The notes under the pieces: model-generated
Seen by the model: only the letters and a program-made list of their open reading frames with translations
Told to the model about the DNA's origin: nothing
The model's database searches: none
Position numbers and translations under genes: made by a program
In this document: piece after piece, positions 7,262-13,199 of the stretch
Position numbering within the stretch: the stretch's first letter is position 1
How the letters are laid out: every line of letters begins with the position of its first letter
From: Coriobacteriaceae bacterium
GTDB lineage: Bacteria; Actinomycetota; Coriobacteriia; Coriobacteriales; Eggerthellaceae
Direction: 5' to 3'
DNA: 13,199 bases
Assembly: GCA_004555335.1 (NCBI GenBank)
Contig: SFII01000025.1
Location: 1 to 13,199, forward strand

Positions 7262-7493
7262 ATCGGGTTTTGCTATTTGAGCGTTCGTTTTGAATGCCCG
7301 CTGCGGGCGCTTGTTGCGGGCGCGGCGCCGGATGGTGCCCGTCGGAGACGTCGGAGCGACCCACCGTGGCGCCGGGCGGCATCCCTCAGGGGTTTGGACG
7401 CGAACCCTGCGGCACCGGGCGGCGTCTGCCGGGGATGCGGAAAGGCTTCCCTCAGCGCCGGGTGCGCCTCGTCGGGGGTGCGGTTGCGGTCTT
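7262..7493. other. GC-rich non-coding stretch with imperfect repeats
   Basis: About 230 nt between the MerR stop and the hairpin at 7235-7261. It is markedly GC-rich. It carries related strings such as GCGCCGGGCGGC and GCACCGGGCGGC about 41 nt apart, and CCCTCAG twice. A small GCCCG/CGGGC hairpin lies at 7296-7308. Frames crossing it look random and lack ribosome sites. It may be a decayed repeat or an untranslated tail of the MerR transcript. Confidence 0.4.
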
Positions 7494-8285
7494 CTACTTA
7501 ATGGGCAGCTGGATTTCGGTGAGCCATTCGTCGACAGAGTCCTTGTTCCAGATGCCGTCGATGTAGGATTCACGCGCCAGGCCGGCGCATTCGTAGCCGT
7601 TTTCTTCCGCGTACTTCATGATGAAGGCATACGCCTCGCCGATCTGGTCGTATGCACCCTGATGGTACACGCTCAGCACCTTGGTCTCGGGGATCCGGCG
7701 GAACTTGATGTTTTCGCTTTCCACGCCGAAGTCCGCAACGGCCTGGCTGTGACGCACGCGGATATCGCGCTCGCGGTATTCTCCGTCCAGGTATTCCACG
7801 AACTCGTAGTTGGGTTCGGTGCACTTGAGGTCGGGGTTCAGCTGGTGCGCTTCGGCGCCCTGCTGCGGAATCCAGCTCATCGCGTCGGAGTACTGGGGCA
7901 GCGTGGTTTCGGAATAGTACACGATGCATGCAGGGATGGTCTTGGTGGTTGCCTGGTACTTCATTTCGTCCTCCTTGAGCAGATGGTCGATGACGGAAAG
8001 GCTGGCTGCGATTTCCTGTTGTTGGGCGCGGAGTTTTCCTGCGTGTGCTTCCAGGATGGGCGCGGGGTCGACGCCCTGGCAGATTAGCTTGATCTGCGCC
8101 ACGGGCAGCCCCAGCTGGCGGAATGCCTTGATGCGCGCCGCCTGGTGCAGCTGGTCCGTGCGGTACAGGCGATAGCCCGTCCATTCGTCCACACTCGCCG
8201 GCTCCAACAAGCCTTCCTTCTCGTAGAAGCGCAGGGTTTTGACCGTCAGCATGGAAAGCTTCGAGAATTCTCCGATCTTCAGCAT
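7494..8285 (-). CDS. MerR family regulator with GyrI-like ligand domain
   Basis: A 263-residue MerR-type transcription factor. Residues 1-70 form the winged HTH, with KIGEFSKLSMLTVKTLRFYE at 3-22 and the wing WTGYRLY, all typical of the family. A helical dimerisation segment follows at about 73-108. Residues about 112-263 match the GyrI-like/BmrR-type effector domain, ending in LTEIQLPIK as is usual. Such proteins sense bulky, often cationic or hydrophobic small molecules and activate promoters with a long spacer. The frame opens at a TTG (8294), but AAAGGAG (8295-8301) abuts that TTG. The ATG at 8285, 9 nt from the same site, is therefore chosen. A MerR-type promoter lies directly upstream, so autoregulation is likely. 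No efflux gene is adjacent on the same strand, so the wider target is unknown. Confidence 0.9.
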   Translation of the reverse strand: MLKIGEFSKLSMLTVKTLRFYEKEGLLEPASVDEWTGYRLYRTDQLHQAARIKAFRQLGLPVAQIKLICQGVDPAPILEAHAGKLRAQQQEIAASLSVIDHLLKEDEMKYQATTKTIPACIVYYSETTLPQYSDAMSWIPQQGAEAHQLNPDLKCTEPNYEFVEYLDGEYRERDIRVRHSQAVADFGVESENIKFRRIPETKVLSVYHQGAYDQIGEAYAFIMKYAEENGYECAGLARESYIDGIWNKDSVDEWLTEIQLPIK

Positions 8286-8294
8286 GGTTCGCAA

Positions 8295-8301
8295 CTCCTT
8301 T
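8295..8301 (-). promoter_or_regulatory. Ribosome binding site of the MerR gene
   Basis: AAAGGAG on the minus strand lies 9 nt before the ATG at 8285. It directly touches the upstream in-frame TTG, which rules that codon out as the start. Confidence 0.7.
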
Positions 8302-8315
8302 CCCTTGCAAAGCCC

Positions 8316-8346
8316 ATGGTGGGGCCTGCCCTAAGGGGAGGGTCAA
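8316..8346 (-). promoter_or_regulatory. MerR-type promoter and operator with a 19-nt spacer
   Basis: On the minus strand TTGACC (8346-8341) and CACCAT (8321-8316) are separated by exactly 19 nt. Inside the spacer is CCTGCCCTAAGGGGAGG (8325-8341, plus strand). This inverted repeat matches its reverse complement at 14 of 17 positions; one of the three mismatches is the unavoidable centre. A 19-nt spacer with a central dyad is the hallmark of promoters that MerR proteins activate by untwisting. The -10 is poor, which fits activator dependence. It sits 31 nt upstream of the MerR start. Confidence 0.7.
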
Positions 8347-8489
8347 TGGGTGTTTCCTGCATTTTCCGTACTAGCGGCGGGATCGGGTAGTGCAGCGGGG
8401 TCGGATGGTGAAGCGGTTGGGTTTTCGGCGGTTTTCCGTCGTGTTCGGGGCGTCGACCAGGACACGTGGAGCTTGGAATGAAGGAAACG

Positions 8490-8515
8490 CGGCCCCGCCG
8501 GTGCTGGCAGGGCCG
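8490..8515 (-). terminator. Terminator of the DegV gene
   Basis: A 10-bp stem pairs 8490-8499 with 8506-8515 around a 6-nt loop, 57 nt past the DegV stop. The one imperfect pair is G-U in the minus-strand transcript but C-A in the plus-strand one. The minus-strand tail is CGTTTCCTT. Both facts point to minus-strand use. Confidence 0.7.
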
Positions 8516-8572
8516 TGGGTGAAAGCAGTCTGTTCGGTTGAAGGGCCTCAAGCGGGCCGCGACTTCTTGCGC

Positions 8573-9460
8573 TTAGTCGACCCTTTCGTCGCCCCAGAAG
8601 AACAGGGCGACCGTGCCGGGGCCGGTGTGGCTGCCGATGGTGGTGCCGATGGAGAAGATGCGCACCGGTCCGTCCATCTTGGGGAAGGCGGCCTCGACCA
8701 GCTTCGCCAGCTCCTGGGCGTCTTTCGGGCAGGCGGAATGGCAGATGTAGACCTGGCCCTGGTAGTCCGCGCCGCCTTCGGCGTGTTCCTGCATCATTTC
8801 CAGGGTGCGGGGGATGGCCTTCTTCTTGGTGCGGATCTTTTCGCGCGGGGCCAGCTTGCCTTGGGAATCCACGTTCAGCAGGGGGCAGATCTTCAGCGCG
8901 GTGCCCACCAGGCCCGCAGCCTTGGAAATGCGGCCGCCCAGCACATAGAAGTGCAGGTCGGTGGAGAAGAACCAATGCTGCACGCGCAGGCGGTTTTCAG
9001 TGAGCCATGCTGCCAGTTCGTCCAAGCCCATGCCCTCATCGCGCAGGTCGGCGGCCTTCTGCACCAGCATGCCGTAGCCGGAAGACGCTGCGAGCGAGTC
9101 GACTACGACCACGCGGCGGTCGGGATATTGTTCGGCCAGCATCTGGGCTGCCATCTGCGCGGAGTTGGCGGACCCGGAAAGCCCGGACGAGAAGGCGATA
9201 TGCAGCACGTCCATACCGGATTCCAGGATGGGCTCGAAGGTCTTCAGGTACTGGTCCACGTTGACCTGCGATGTCTTGGTGCTGCTCCCGTTGCTCATCG
9301 CATTGTAGAAATCCGTGTAGGAAAGGGATTTGCCGAAGTCGTCGGGGTATTCCACCCCGTCCAGCTCGAAGTGGAACGGAAGCCAGCGGATGCCCCTGGA
9401 ATCCAGCATGTCCGCGTCGATATCCACCGTCGAGCAACATGAGAGAACGTATTCGTCCAC
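8573..9460 (-). CDS. DegV family fatty-acid-binding protein
   Basis: A 295-residue full-length DegV protein. The family landmarks appear in order: SSTKTSQVNVDQY (59-71) for the TSQ lipid-carboxylate loop, AFSSGLSGSANSA (89-101), VVDSLAASSGYG (119-130), a GGRISKAAG block, KICPLLNVDSQGKL followed by KIRTKKKA, and IGTTIGSHTGPGTVALFFWG near the end. DegV/FakB proteins bind a fatty acid and present it to the FakA kinase for phosphorylation; a fakA homologue is not in this window. The usual N-terminal TDS motif reads SCCS here (7-10), which is unusual. The start is a GTG at 9460 with AGAGGAG 7 nt upstream. The EamA permease ends 86 nt upstream on the same strand, so co-transcription is possible, and a hairpin follows. 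The family is sure; the lipid is unknown. Confidence 0.9.
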   Translation of the reverse strand: MDEYVLSCCSTVDIDADMLDSRGIRWLPFHFELDGVEYPDDFGKSLSYTDFYNAMSNGSSTKTSQVNVDQYLKTFEPILESGMDVLHIAFSSGLSGSANSAQMAAQMLAEQYPDRRVVVVDSLAASSGYGMLVQKAADLRDEGMGLDELAAWLTENRLRVQHWFFSTDLHFYVLGGRISKAAGLVGTALKICPLLNVDSQGKLAPREKIRTKKKAIPRTLEMMQEHAEGGADYQGQVYICHSACPKDAQELAKLVEAAFPKMDGPVRIFSIGTTIGSHTGPGTVALFFWGDERVD

Positions 9461-9467
9461 AGGTTCG

Positions 9468-9474
9468 CTCCTCT
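9468..9474 (-). promoter_or_regulatory. Ribosome binding site supporting the GTG start of degV
   Basis: AGAGGAG on the minus strand lies 7 nt before the GTG at 9460. It supports this non-ATG start, and no in-frame ATG occurs before the first conserved strand. Confidence 0.7.
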
Positions 9475-9546
9475 GCGTCGGTTGCTTGATCGGGTGCGCC
9501 GCGAATGCGTCGGACAGCTGTCGGCGTACGCGGGCCGCAGTCCATT

Positions 9547-10497
9547 CTATGATACAGAGGGCCGTGCGTGCTCGCGTTTTTGCTTCGTTTTCGTTGCTTT
9601 CGACAACCCGGTGAGCTTGCGTCCGGCCATTTCGAAGGCCACGGCGCCCGCGATGATCAACGCCCCGCCTGCAAGCTGTGCGGGGGAAAGCGCCTCGTGC
9701 AGGAAGACCGCGGAGAAGGCGACCGATGAAAGCGGCTCCAGATAGCCCAAGACGGCGACTTTCTGCGCGTCGATCCTGGGGATGGCGCTGAAGTAGACCA
9801 GGCAGCCGATTCCGGTGTTGACCAGGCCCAACAGCAGCATCCAGCCCATGCTCTGCGCGGGGATGGAAAGCCCCGGCCCGCCCTTGACCGCCATAATCAC
9901 GGTTGCTGCCGCAAGTGCGCCCGCCATCTGGATGGCACCGCGCTTGGCGCCGCCGATGCCGGCGGACATCTTCCCCAGCACGATCAGCCCCGCGTAGGAA
10001 AGGGCGGCGATGCAGGCGAAACCCACGCCAAGCGGGTCCGCGCCCGACGCGACCGAGCTGCCGTTGACCAGGGCGGCGCCTGCCAGCACCGCGGCGAAGC
10101 AGGCTGCCTTACGGGCGGTGATCTTCTCGCCGAACAACAGGGGCGAAAGCGCCATGACCAGCACCGACCCGCAATAGTAGATGAGCATGGAAAGCCCTAC
10201 TCCCACGCGCTCGAAGGCCTCGAATAGGAAGAGCCATCCGCCACCCAGGCTGGCTCCGGAAAGCGCCAGCAGTACGATGCCCTTCGCGCCTGCTTCGCCG
10301 GCTTGCCGGTTCGTGTTCCGCGTGGCGAAGGCGACGGCTGCCATGAATGCCAGACCCAGGATGATCCTGCCCAGGACGATGTGCGAGCTGTCGGCGGCGA
10401 TCTTGCTGGCGATGACGCCGTTGGTGCCGAACAGCAGAAGCGATGCGAGGTATTTCAGAAGCTCCTTATCCATGGGCTGAATGATAATCGCGGACAT
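9547..10497 (-). CDS. EamA/DMT superfamily permease
   Basis: A 316-residue integral membrane protein with about ten hydrophobic spans in two EamA repeats (about 12-145 and 158-295). The first repeat starts LLKYLASLLLFGTNGVIASK (14-33). The repeats end with GEKITARKA and LHEALSPAQLAGGALIIAGA, matching the family's conserved ExxxxxxxxGxxLIxxG pattern. Members export or import metabolites such as amino acids, purines or drugs; the substrate cannot be read here. A Lys/Arg-rich tail (about 300-313) is probably cytosolic. The start is uncertain: neither ATG 10497 nor ATG 10473 (MDKELLKYL, closer to what the family shows) has a ribosome site, so translation may be leaderless or weak. It is divergent from a LysR gene 62 bp away and is its likely target. 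DegV follows on the same strand. Confidence 0.9.
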   Translation of the reverse strand: MSAIIIQPMDKELLKYLASLLLFGTNGVIASKIAADSSHIVLGRIILGLAFMAAVAFATRNTNRQAGEAGAKGIVLLALSGASLGGGWLFLFEAFERVGVGLSMLIYYCGSVLVMALSPLLFGEKITARKAACFAAVLAGAALVNGSSVASGADPLGVGFACIAALSYAGLIVLGKMSAGIGGAKRGAIQMAGALAAATVIMAVKGGPGLSIPAQSMGWMLLLGLVNTGIGCLVYFSAIPRIDAQKVAVLGYLEPLSSVAFSAVFLHEALSPAQLAGGALIIAGAVAFEMAGRKLTGLSKATKTKQKREHARPSVS

Positions 10498-10559
10498 CGT
10501 TCAGGAAAGTGCGATATATTGCAAGGAAGATTCCGAAAACTGCAATGAAAGGTGCCCAT
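10498..10559. promoter_or_regulatory. Divergent EamA/LysR promoter region
   Basis: A 62-bp shared region. For the permease, TTGCAG (10545-10540) and CAATAT (10521-10516) on the minus strand are 18 nt apart. For the LysR gene, TATATT (10515-10520) could be the -10. Candidate LysR sites are TTGCA (10519-10523) and TGCAA (10541-10545), which form an inverted pair around a smaller GGAAGATTCC dyad (10525-10534). The overlap of both promoters with these dyads fits the usual LysR arrangement. Exact sites are inferred. Confidence 0.5.
10548..10554 (+). promoter_or_regulatory. Ribosome binding site of the LysR gene
   Basis: AAAGGTG lies 5 nt before the ATG at 10560. It decides that start over the upstream in-frame ATGs at 10509 and 10545. 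Confidence 0.7.
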
Positions 10560-11426
10560 ATGGAAACCGATGCGCAGAGATGTAGGGCCTTCGTGGTGGC
10601 GGCAGAACTGGGGAGTTATTCCGAGGCATCCAAGGCGCTGGGCTATTCGGTTTCCAGCGTGAGCCGCATGATCGCCGACCTGGAGCGTTCCTGCGGCTTC
10701 AAGGTGCTGGAAAAGGGCCGCTTCGGGGTGCGGGCCACGCAGCAGGGAAGCGAGCTCCTCCCGCATGCCAAGCGCATCGTGGCCGAGTGCGAGCGCTTTT
10801 CGGAAGTGGCCGAGAGCATTTCGAGCGGGGGCCGCGGCGTGGTGCGCATCGCGTCCATTTCCAGCGTGGGTATGGAGCTGCTCCCGCGCATGATGGGCGG
10901 TTTCCTGCGCGGGCGCCCGGGGGTCTCTTTCGAGCTTACGCCCGGCGACTACCGGCAGATCGAGCACATGGTGCGCTCGGGGCAGGTGGACTTCGGCACG
11001 GTGCGCGATCCTGTGCCCGCAGACCTGCAATCGGTCCTGCTGTTCGAAGACGAGCTGGTTGCGGTGCTGCCGCAAGACCACGCCTTGGCGCAACGCGATT
11101 TCGTGACGGTGGACGATCTGGCGGCGAGCCCCTTCATCGCATTGGAGAAACCCGAAAGCGGCCTTTCGGAAGTGGCCGATCTGCTGGGGTCTGCCGCGGT
11201 GCGCCTGGAGCCGGCCTTTTCGGTATGGGACGACTTTGCCGCCATGGCCATGGTTGAAGCGGGCTTGGGGGTTGCGGTGCTGCCGGAGACCATGATGCTG
11301 CGCGCGCGTTTCGACGTGGCGGTGGTGCCCATCGCGCATTCCAGCAGGCGAAGCGTGTACCTGGCATGGAGGGACGACGAGGGCCTGGGTCCTGCGGCGA
11401 GGGCCTTCCTGGAAAGCATCAGCTAG
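10560..11426 (+). CDS. LysR family transcriptional regulator
   Basis: A 288-residue LysR regulator of normal length. Residues about 5-64 are the winged HTH, with FVVAAELGSYSEASKALGYS (11-30) followed by VSSVSRMIADLE. The linker helix runs to about 88, and residues about 91-286 are the periplasmic-binding-protein-like effector domain (GVVRIASI at its start, GLGVAVLPETM near its end). The ATG at 10560 was chosen by its ribosome site and because the family's HTH begins about five residues in. It is divergently transcribed from the EamA permease, the standard layout for a LysR protein that controls its neighbour in response to a transported metabolite. The effector is unknown. Confidence 0.92.
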   Translation: METDAQRCRAFVVAAELGSYSEASKALGYSVSSVSRMIADLERSCGFKVLEKGRFGVRATQQGSELLPHAKRIVAECERFSEVAESISSGGRGVVRIASISSVGMELLPRMMGGFLRGRPGVSFELTPGDYRQIEHMVRSGQVDFGTVRDPVPADLQSVLLFEDELVAVLPQDHALAQRDFVTVDDLAASPFIALEKPESGLSEVADLLGSAAVRLEPAFSVWDDFAAMAMVEAGLGVAVLPETMMLRARFDVAVVPIAHSSRRSVYLAWRDDEGLGPAARAFLESIS

Positions 11427-11454
11427 TCCAGGCGCGTTTTGGCCCGAACGTCAT

Positions 11455-11487
11455 CGAGCCCTGGCTCCTTGAGGGATCCAGGGCTCG
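11455..11487. terminator. Hairpin between convergent LysR and hydrolase genes
   Basis: CGAGCCCTGG (11455-11464) pairs perfectly with CCAGGGCTCG (11478-11487) around a 13-nt loop, 28 nt past the LysR stop. Neither strand has a T-tract after it. The position between convergent genes suggests a terminator or transcript-end stabiliser for LysR. Confidence 0.5.
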
Positions 11488-11571
11488 GATTAAGGCGGCT
11501 TATGCGGCTGGGCTTACCGTCTTCGCTGCCGGTGTCGATGCGGTTGGCTTCATCGATGATTGCCGTGGTTC

Positions 11572-11597
11572 GGTGCAACAAGTGTCACGCTTGCACC
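11572..11597 (-). terminator. Small hairpin downstream of the hydrolase gene
   Basis: GGTGCAA (11572-11578) pairs with TTGCACC (11591-11597), 22 nt past the stop of the minus-strand hydrolase. There is no T-tract. The stem is short, so the terminator call is weak. Confidence 0.35.
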
Positions 11598-11619
11598 TTG
11601 CCTTCGCTTTGCGCTGCTG

Positions 11620-12573
11620 CTATTCGGCGATTTCGATCAGCTGCGATCCGTGCAGGTCGTAGTCGCCCATGGCGACCGCGCGGATGGCGGGATTGTTGTA
11701 GGTGGAATAGTAGTAGGTGTTGGTTCCTGCGGAAAAACCGCTGGTGAAGATGGTGATTTCGAAATCCCCGTCGGCCATGCGCGAGGCGCCTTCCACCATG
11801 GAAACGCCTTCCAGCGACCTGAACAGGCGGGTGACGTTTTCCTGCTCCGTTTCCTTTTCGGGGTAGTTGGCGTTCAGGTAGGCAAGACGCACGAAACGCG
11901 AGGGGGAATAGTAGTCGCCCGGGATGCCGCGCATGCCCGCACCTGCACCATAGGGTGCCAGCTGGGCGCCGCGCCAGGTGCGTGTGGGCGGAACCTCGCT
12001 GCTCACGTTCAGATAGCTGCGCAGGTTCTCGCGATGCCAGGCGAATCCGGGCTGGTTGGTCAGCACGTCCACGTCGTCGTGGAACACCTGCAAGCCCGCT
12101 TCGGTATATTCCACCACGATGCTGCGCTGCGCGTCGGCGATGATCCAGTGCAGCTGCGCCACTCCCAGCTGCTCGATGGGCGCCTTGCCTACGATGGCAA
12201 CGTCTGCCAGGTTCGCTTCGACTTCGTCAACGCTTGCGAAGAGGCCGGCGACCCACAGGGGGAATTCGTAGGCGGCGATGTTGGTCTTGCCTTCCACGGC
12301 TTGGGGCTCGTAGGCGGCGAACCCGGGGAAGTTCAAGCCTGCCACGGCCAGCCCCTGATCATTCGCGCAGTCGAAGTACAGGGGGATGCCCTGGGCGGTG
12401 ATGCCCATACCGATCAGGGGGAACCTGGTCTGGGGCATGGCCCCGAAAGGCGAGGGCAGCTGGTAGTTGGCGGGCGTGATGACGACCCGTTCGCCATAGG
12501 AAAAGCTCCAGTCCAGGTTGCGGCCGAAGAACATGTTCCCTGCCTTATCGGTGAATCTGATTCCTGAGCACAT
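11620..12573 (-). CDS. bsh: Choloylglycine hydrolase family protein, probable bile salt hydrolase
   Basis: A 317-residue Ntn-hydrolase of the bile salt hydrolase/penicillin V acylase family, full length. The expected catalytic set is present: Cys2 (exposed once Met1 is removed), Arg18 and Asp21 in GRNLDW (17-22), Asn81 in GLNFPG, Asn173 in LTNQPGF (171-177), and Arg226 in SPSRFVR. It should cleave the amide bond of glycine- or taurine-conjugated bile acids in the cytoplasm. The loop before PGD reads YGAGAG (208-213), resembling the G-x-G type reported for taurine-preferring enzymes rather than the S-R-G type. This specificity is inferred from memory of that literature. Penicillin V acylase activity is the main alternative. 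GAGGAGGT lies 5 nt before the ATG. It is convergent with LysR and divergent from an antiporter. A repeat-rich candidate operator overlaps its promoter. Confidence 0.88.
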   Translation of the reverse strand: MCSGIRFTDKAGNMFFGRNLDWSFSYGERVVITPANYQLPSPFGAMPQTRFPLIGMGITAQGIPLYFDCANDQGLAVAGLNFPGFAAYEPQAVEGKTNIAAYEFPLWVAGLFASVDEVEANLADVAIVGKAPIEQLGVAQLHWIIADAQRSIVVEYTEAGLQVFHDDVDVLTNQPGFAWHRENLRSYLNVSSEVPPTRTWRGAQLAPYGAGAGMRGIPGDYYSPSRFVRLAYLNANYPEKETEQENVTRLFRSLEGVSMVEGASRMADGDFEITIFTSGFSAGTNTYYYSTYNNPAIRAVAMGDYDLHGSQLIEIAE

Positions 12574-12643
12574 GGGTGACCTCCTCGTAGTCGGGCCGGC
12601 CGGCTGCGGCGGGCGCTCGGTTGCGTGTCAGGCTGGGCTCATT

Positions 12644-12672
12644 TATATACGAGTATCGGACGGTTACGCCAA
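12644..12672 (-). promoter_or_regulatory. Candidate promoter of the hydrolase gene
   Basis: On the minus strand TTGGCG (12672-12667) and TATATA (12649-12644) are 17 nt apart, giving a leader of roughly 60-65 nt before the ATG at 12573. This AT-rich island is the only one in the intergenic region. Confidence 0.5.
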
Positions 12673-12689
12673 ACGGTTGCGCGACCGTT
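12660..12689. promoter_or_regulatory. Candidate operator repeats over the hydrolase -35
   Basis: ACGGTTACGC (12660-12669) and ACGGTTGCGC (12673-12682) are direct repeats 13 bp apart. The second is half of AACGGTTGCGCGACCGTT (12672-12689), which matches its reverse complement at 16 of 18 positions. The repeats straddle the hydrolase -35, a position suited to repression or class II activation. The regulator is unknown. Confidence 0.45.
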
Positions 12690-12826
12690 ATCACGTGGCC
12701 GTTTCGTTGCCGTGCTGAAATACGGCTTCAACCCTTCCTTCGCCGATTGGCGTTTCGATTTTCGACGGGCGTGCCTTCTTGGCGTTACCATGTTCGGGTT
12801 CGCAAGGAAAGGCGGGATGCACCCTT

Positions 12827-13199
12827 ATGGCAGTCGATTTCATATCCGTGGCGATCATCGCCCTCGTTTCCGCCCTGGTGCCCATCGTGGCACGCCTGAT
12901 TCCCGGCAGGATAGTTCCCGAAACCGTATTCCTGCTGGTCTTCGGAGCCGTCTTGGGTCCGAGCGTGTTCGGGGTGGTGAACCTGGACGAGACCATCACC
13001 TTCCTTTCCGATCTGGGCGTGGCCTTCCTGTTCTTGCTCGCGGGCTTCGAAATCAAGCCCTCCAACCTGACGGGCAGGCTGGGGAAGCATGCCCTGGCCA
13101 CCTGGCTGGTCACTTTGGGGATTGCCTTCGGGGTGGTTTTCGTGAGCGGGATCGGCGGGGAGAACGCCTTCAGCGGCTTGGCGGTTGCCATCGCGCTCA
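12827..13199 (+). CDS. Cation:proton antiporter (CPA2 type), N-terminal part
   Basis: The first 124 residues of an integral membrane transporter; the frame is still open at the window edge. The pattern fits the Na+/H+ exchanger domain family (CPA2, KefB-like). It starts with a hydrophobic helix (7-25) ending in ARLIPGRIVPE. PETVFLLVFGAVLGPSVFG (31-49) follows as the conserved second helix, then FLSDLGVAFLFLLAGFEIK (59-77) with the typical LGxxFLxFLAGxE signature, and a fourth span at about 89-107. Such proteins exchange Na+ or K+ for H+ across the inner membrane. The ATG at 12827 was chosen because it begins right at the first helix; the upstream AAAGGCGG is about 11 nt away, so initiation may be modest. 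It is divergent from the hydrolase gene, with 253 bp between them. The ion specificity lies in the missing part. Confidence 0.85.
   Translation, partial: MAVDFISVAIIALVSALVPIVARLIPGRIVPETVFLLVFGAVLGPSVFGVVNLDETITFLSDLGVAFLFLLAGFEIKPSNLTGRLGKHALATWLVTLGIAFGVVFVSGIGGENAFSGLAVAIAL

Noticed and set aside
7085..7573. N-terminal extension of the membrane zinc-ribbon protein
   Set aside because: The frame is open, but it crosses a strong hairpin and the MerR stop, is Arg/Pro/Ser-rich, and a good ribosome site precedes the ATG at 7084.
8390..9442. 350-codon open frame antisense to the DegV gene
   Set aside because: The minus strand has a full DegV protein; this frame has no known motif.
9513..9522. 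Palindrome GACAGCTGTC between the permease and DegV genes
   Set aside because: Ten bases with no T-tract and no extension; such palindromes are expected by chance in DNA of this length.
11560..12567. 335-codon open frame antisense to the bile salt hydrolase gene
   Set aside because: The minus strand carries all catalytic residues of the family; this frame is a codon-bias shadow.
12691..13191. 166-codon minus-strand frame over the antiporter start
   Set aside because: The plus-strand frame encodes recognisable antiporter helices; the minus-strand product is Lys/Arg/Thr-rich with no domain.
1..13199. CRISPR arrays, tRNA or rRNA genes, transposases, phage genes
   Set aside because: I saw no regularly spaced identical repeats, no cloverleaf or rRNA-like sequence, and no transposase, integrase or phage protein motifs.

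Overview
This is a GC-rich bacterial window carrying ten protein genes, one of them cut by the right edge. It has no rRNA, tRNA, CRISPR array or insertion sequence that I can see. High GC, purine-rich GGAGG-type ribosome sites, a bile salt hydrolase family gene, two multi-Cys zinc-ribbon proteins and a long U32 protein together suggest a gut-associated actinobacterium, most likely of the Coriobacteriia/Eggerthellales type. That placement is an inference from composition and gene content, not a search result.

Layout. (1) 1-628: a flavodoxin-like gene on the minus strand with a downstream hairpin. (2) 629-1058: a gene-free stretch holding a plus-strand hairpin with a T-tract that ends no visible gene. 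(3) 1059-2237: a plus-strand AlbA_2/Schlafen-type ATP-binding protein with lower GC than its neighbours, perhaps acquired. (4) 2295-4538: a 747-residue U32 protein of the Fe-S RNA-hydroxylase/'collagenase-like' group. (5) 4795-7084: two minus-strand zinc-ribbon genes, a soluble protein with three ribbons and a long Pro/Glu-rich linker, and a membrane protein with one N-terminal ribbon. Each is followed by a hairpin. (6) 7494-8346: a MerR regulator with a GyrI-like ligand domain, preceded by a MerR-type promoter with a 19-nt spacer and a 17-bp inverted repeat. (7) 8573-10497: a DegV fatty-acid-binding protein and an EamA/DMT permease, both minus strand. (8) 10560-11426: a LysR regulator divergent from the permease, sharing a 62-bp promoter region. 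(9) 11620-12573: an Ntn-hydrolase of the bile salt hydrolase/penicillin V acylase family with its catalytic residues intact, under a promoter that overlaps a repeat-rich candidate operator. (10) 12827-end: the N-terminus of a CPA2-type cation:proton antiporter, divergent from the hydrolase.

How the genes work together. Most are single transcription units separated by hairpins. The clearest regulatory logic is local: the MerR gene probably controls itself, and the LysR gene probably controls the divergent EamA permease. The hydrolase may be controlled by a factor binding the repeats over its -35. The bile salt hydrolase and the antiporter are plausible gut-stress functions, but nothing in the sequence ties them to one regulon. 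I see no clear-cut undescribed defence or mobile system. The best candidates for novelty are the zinc-ribbon pair and the compositionally distinct AlbA_2 protein.
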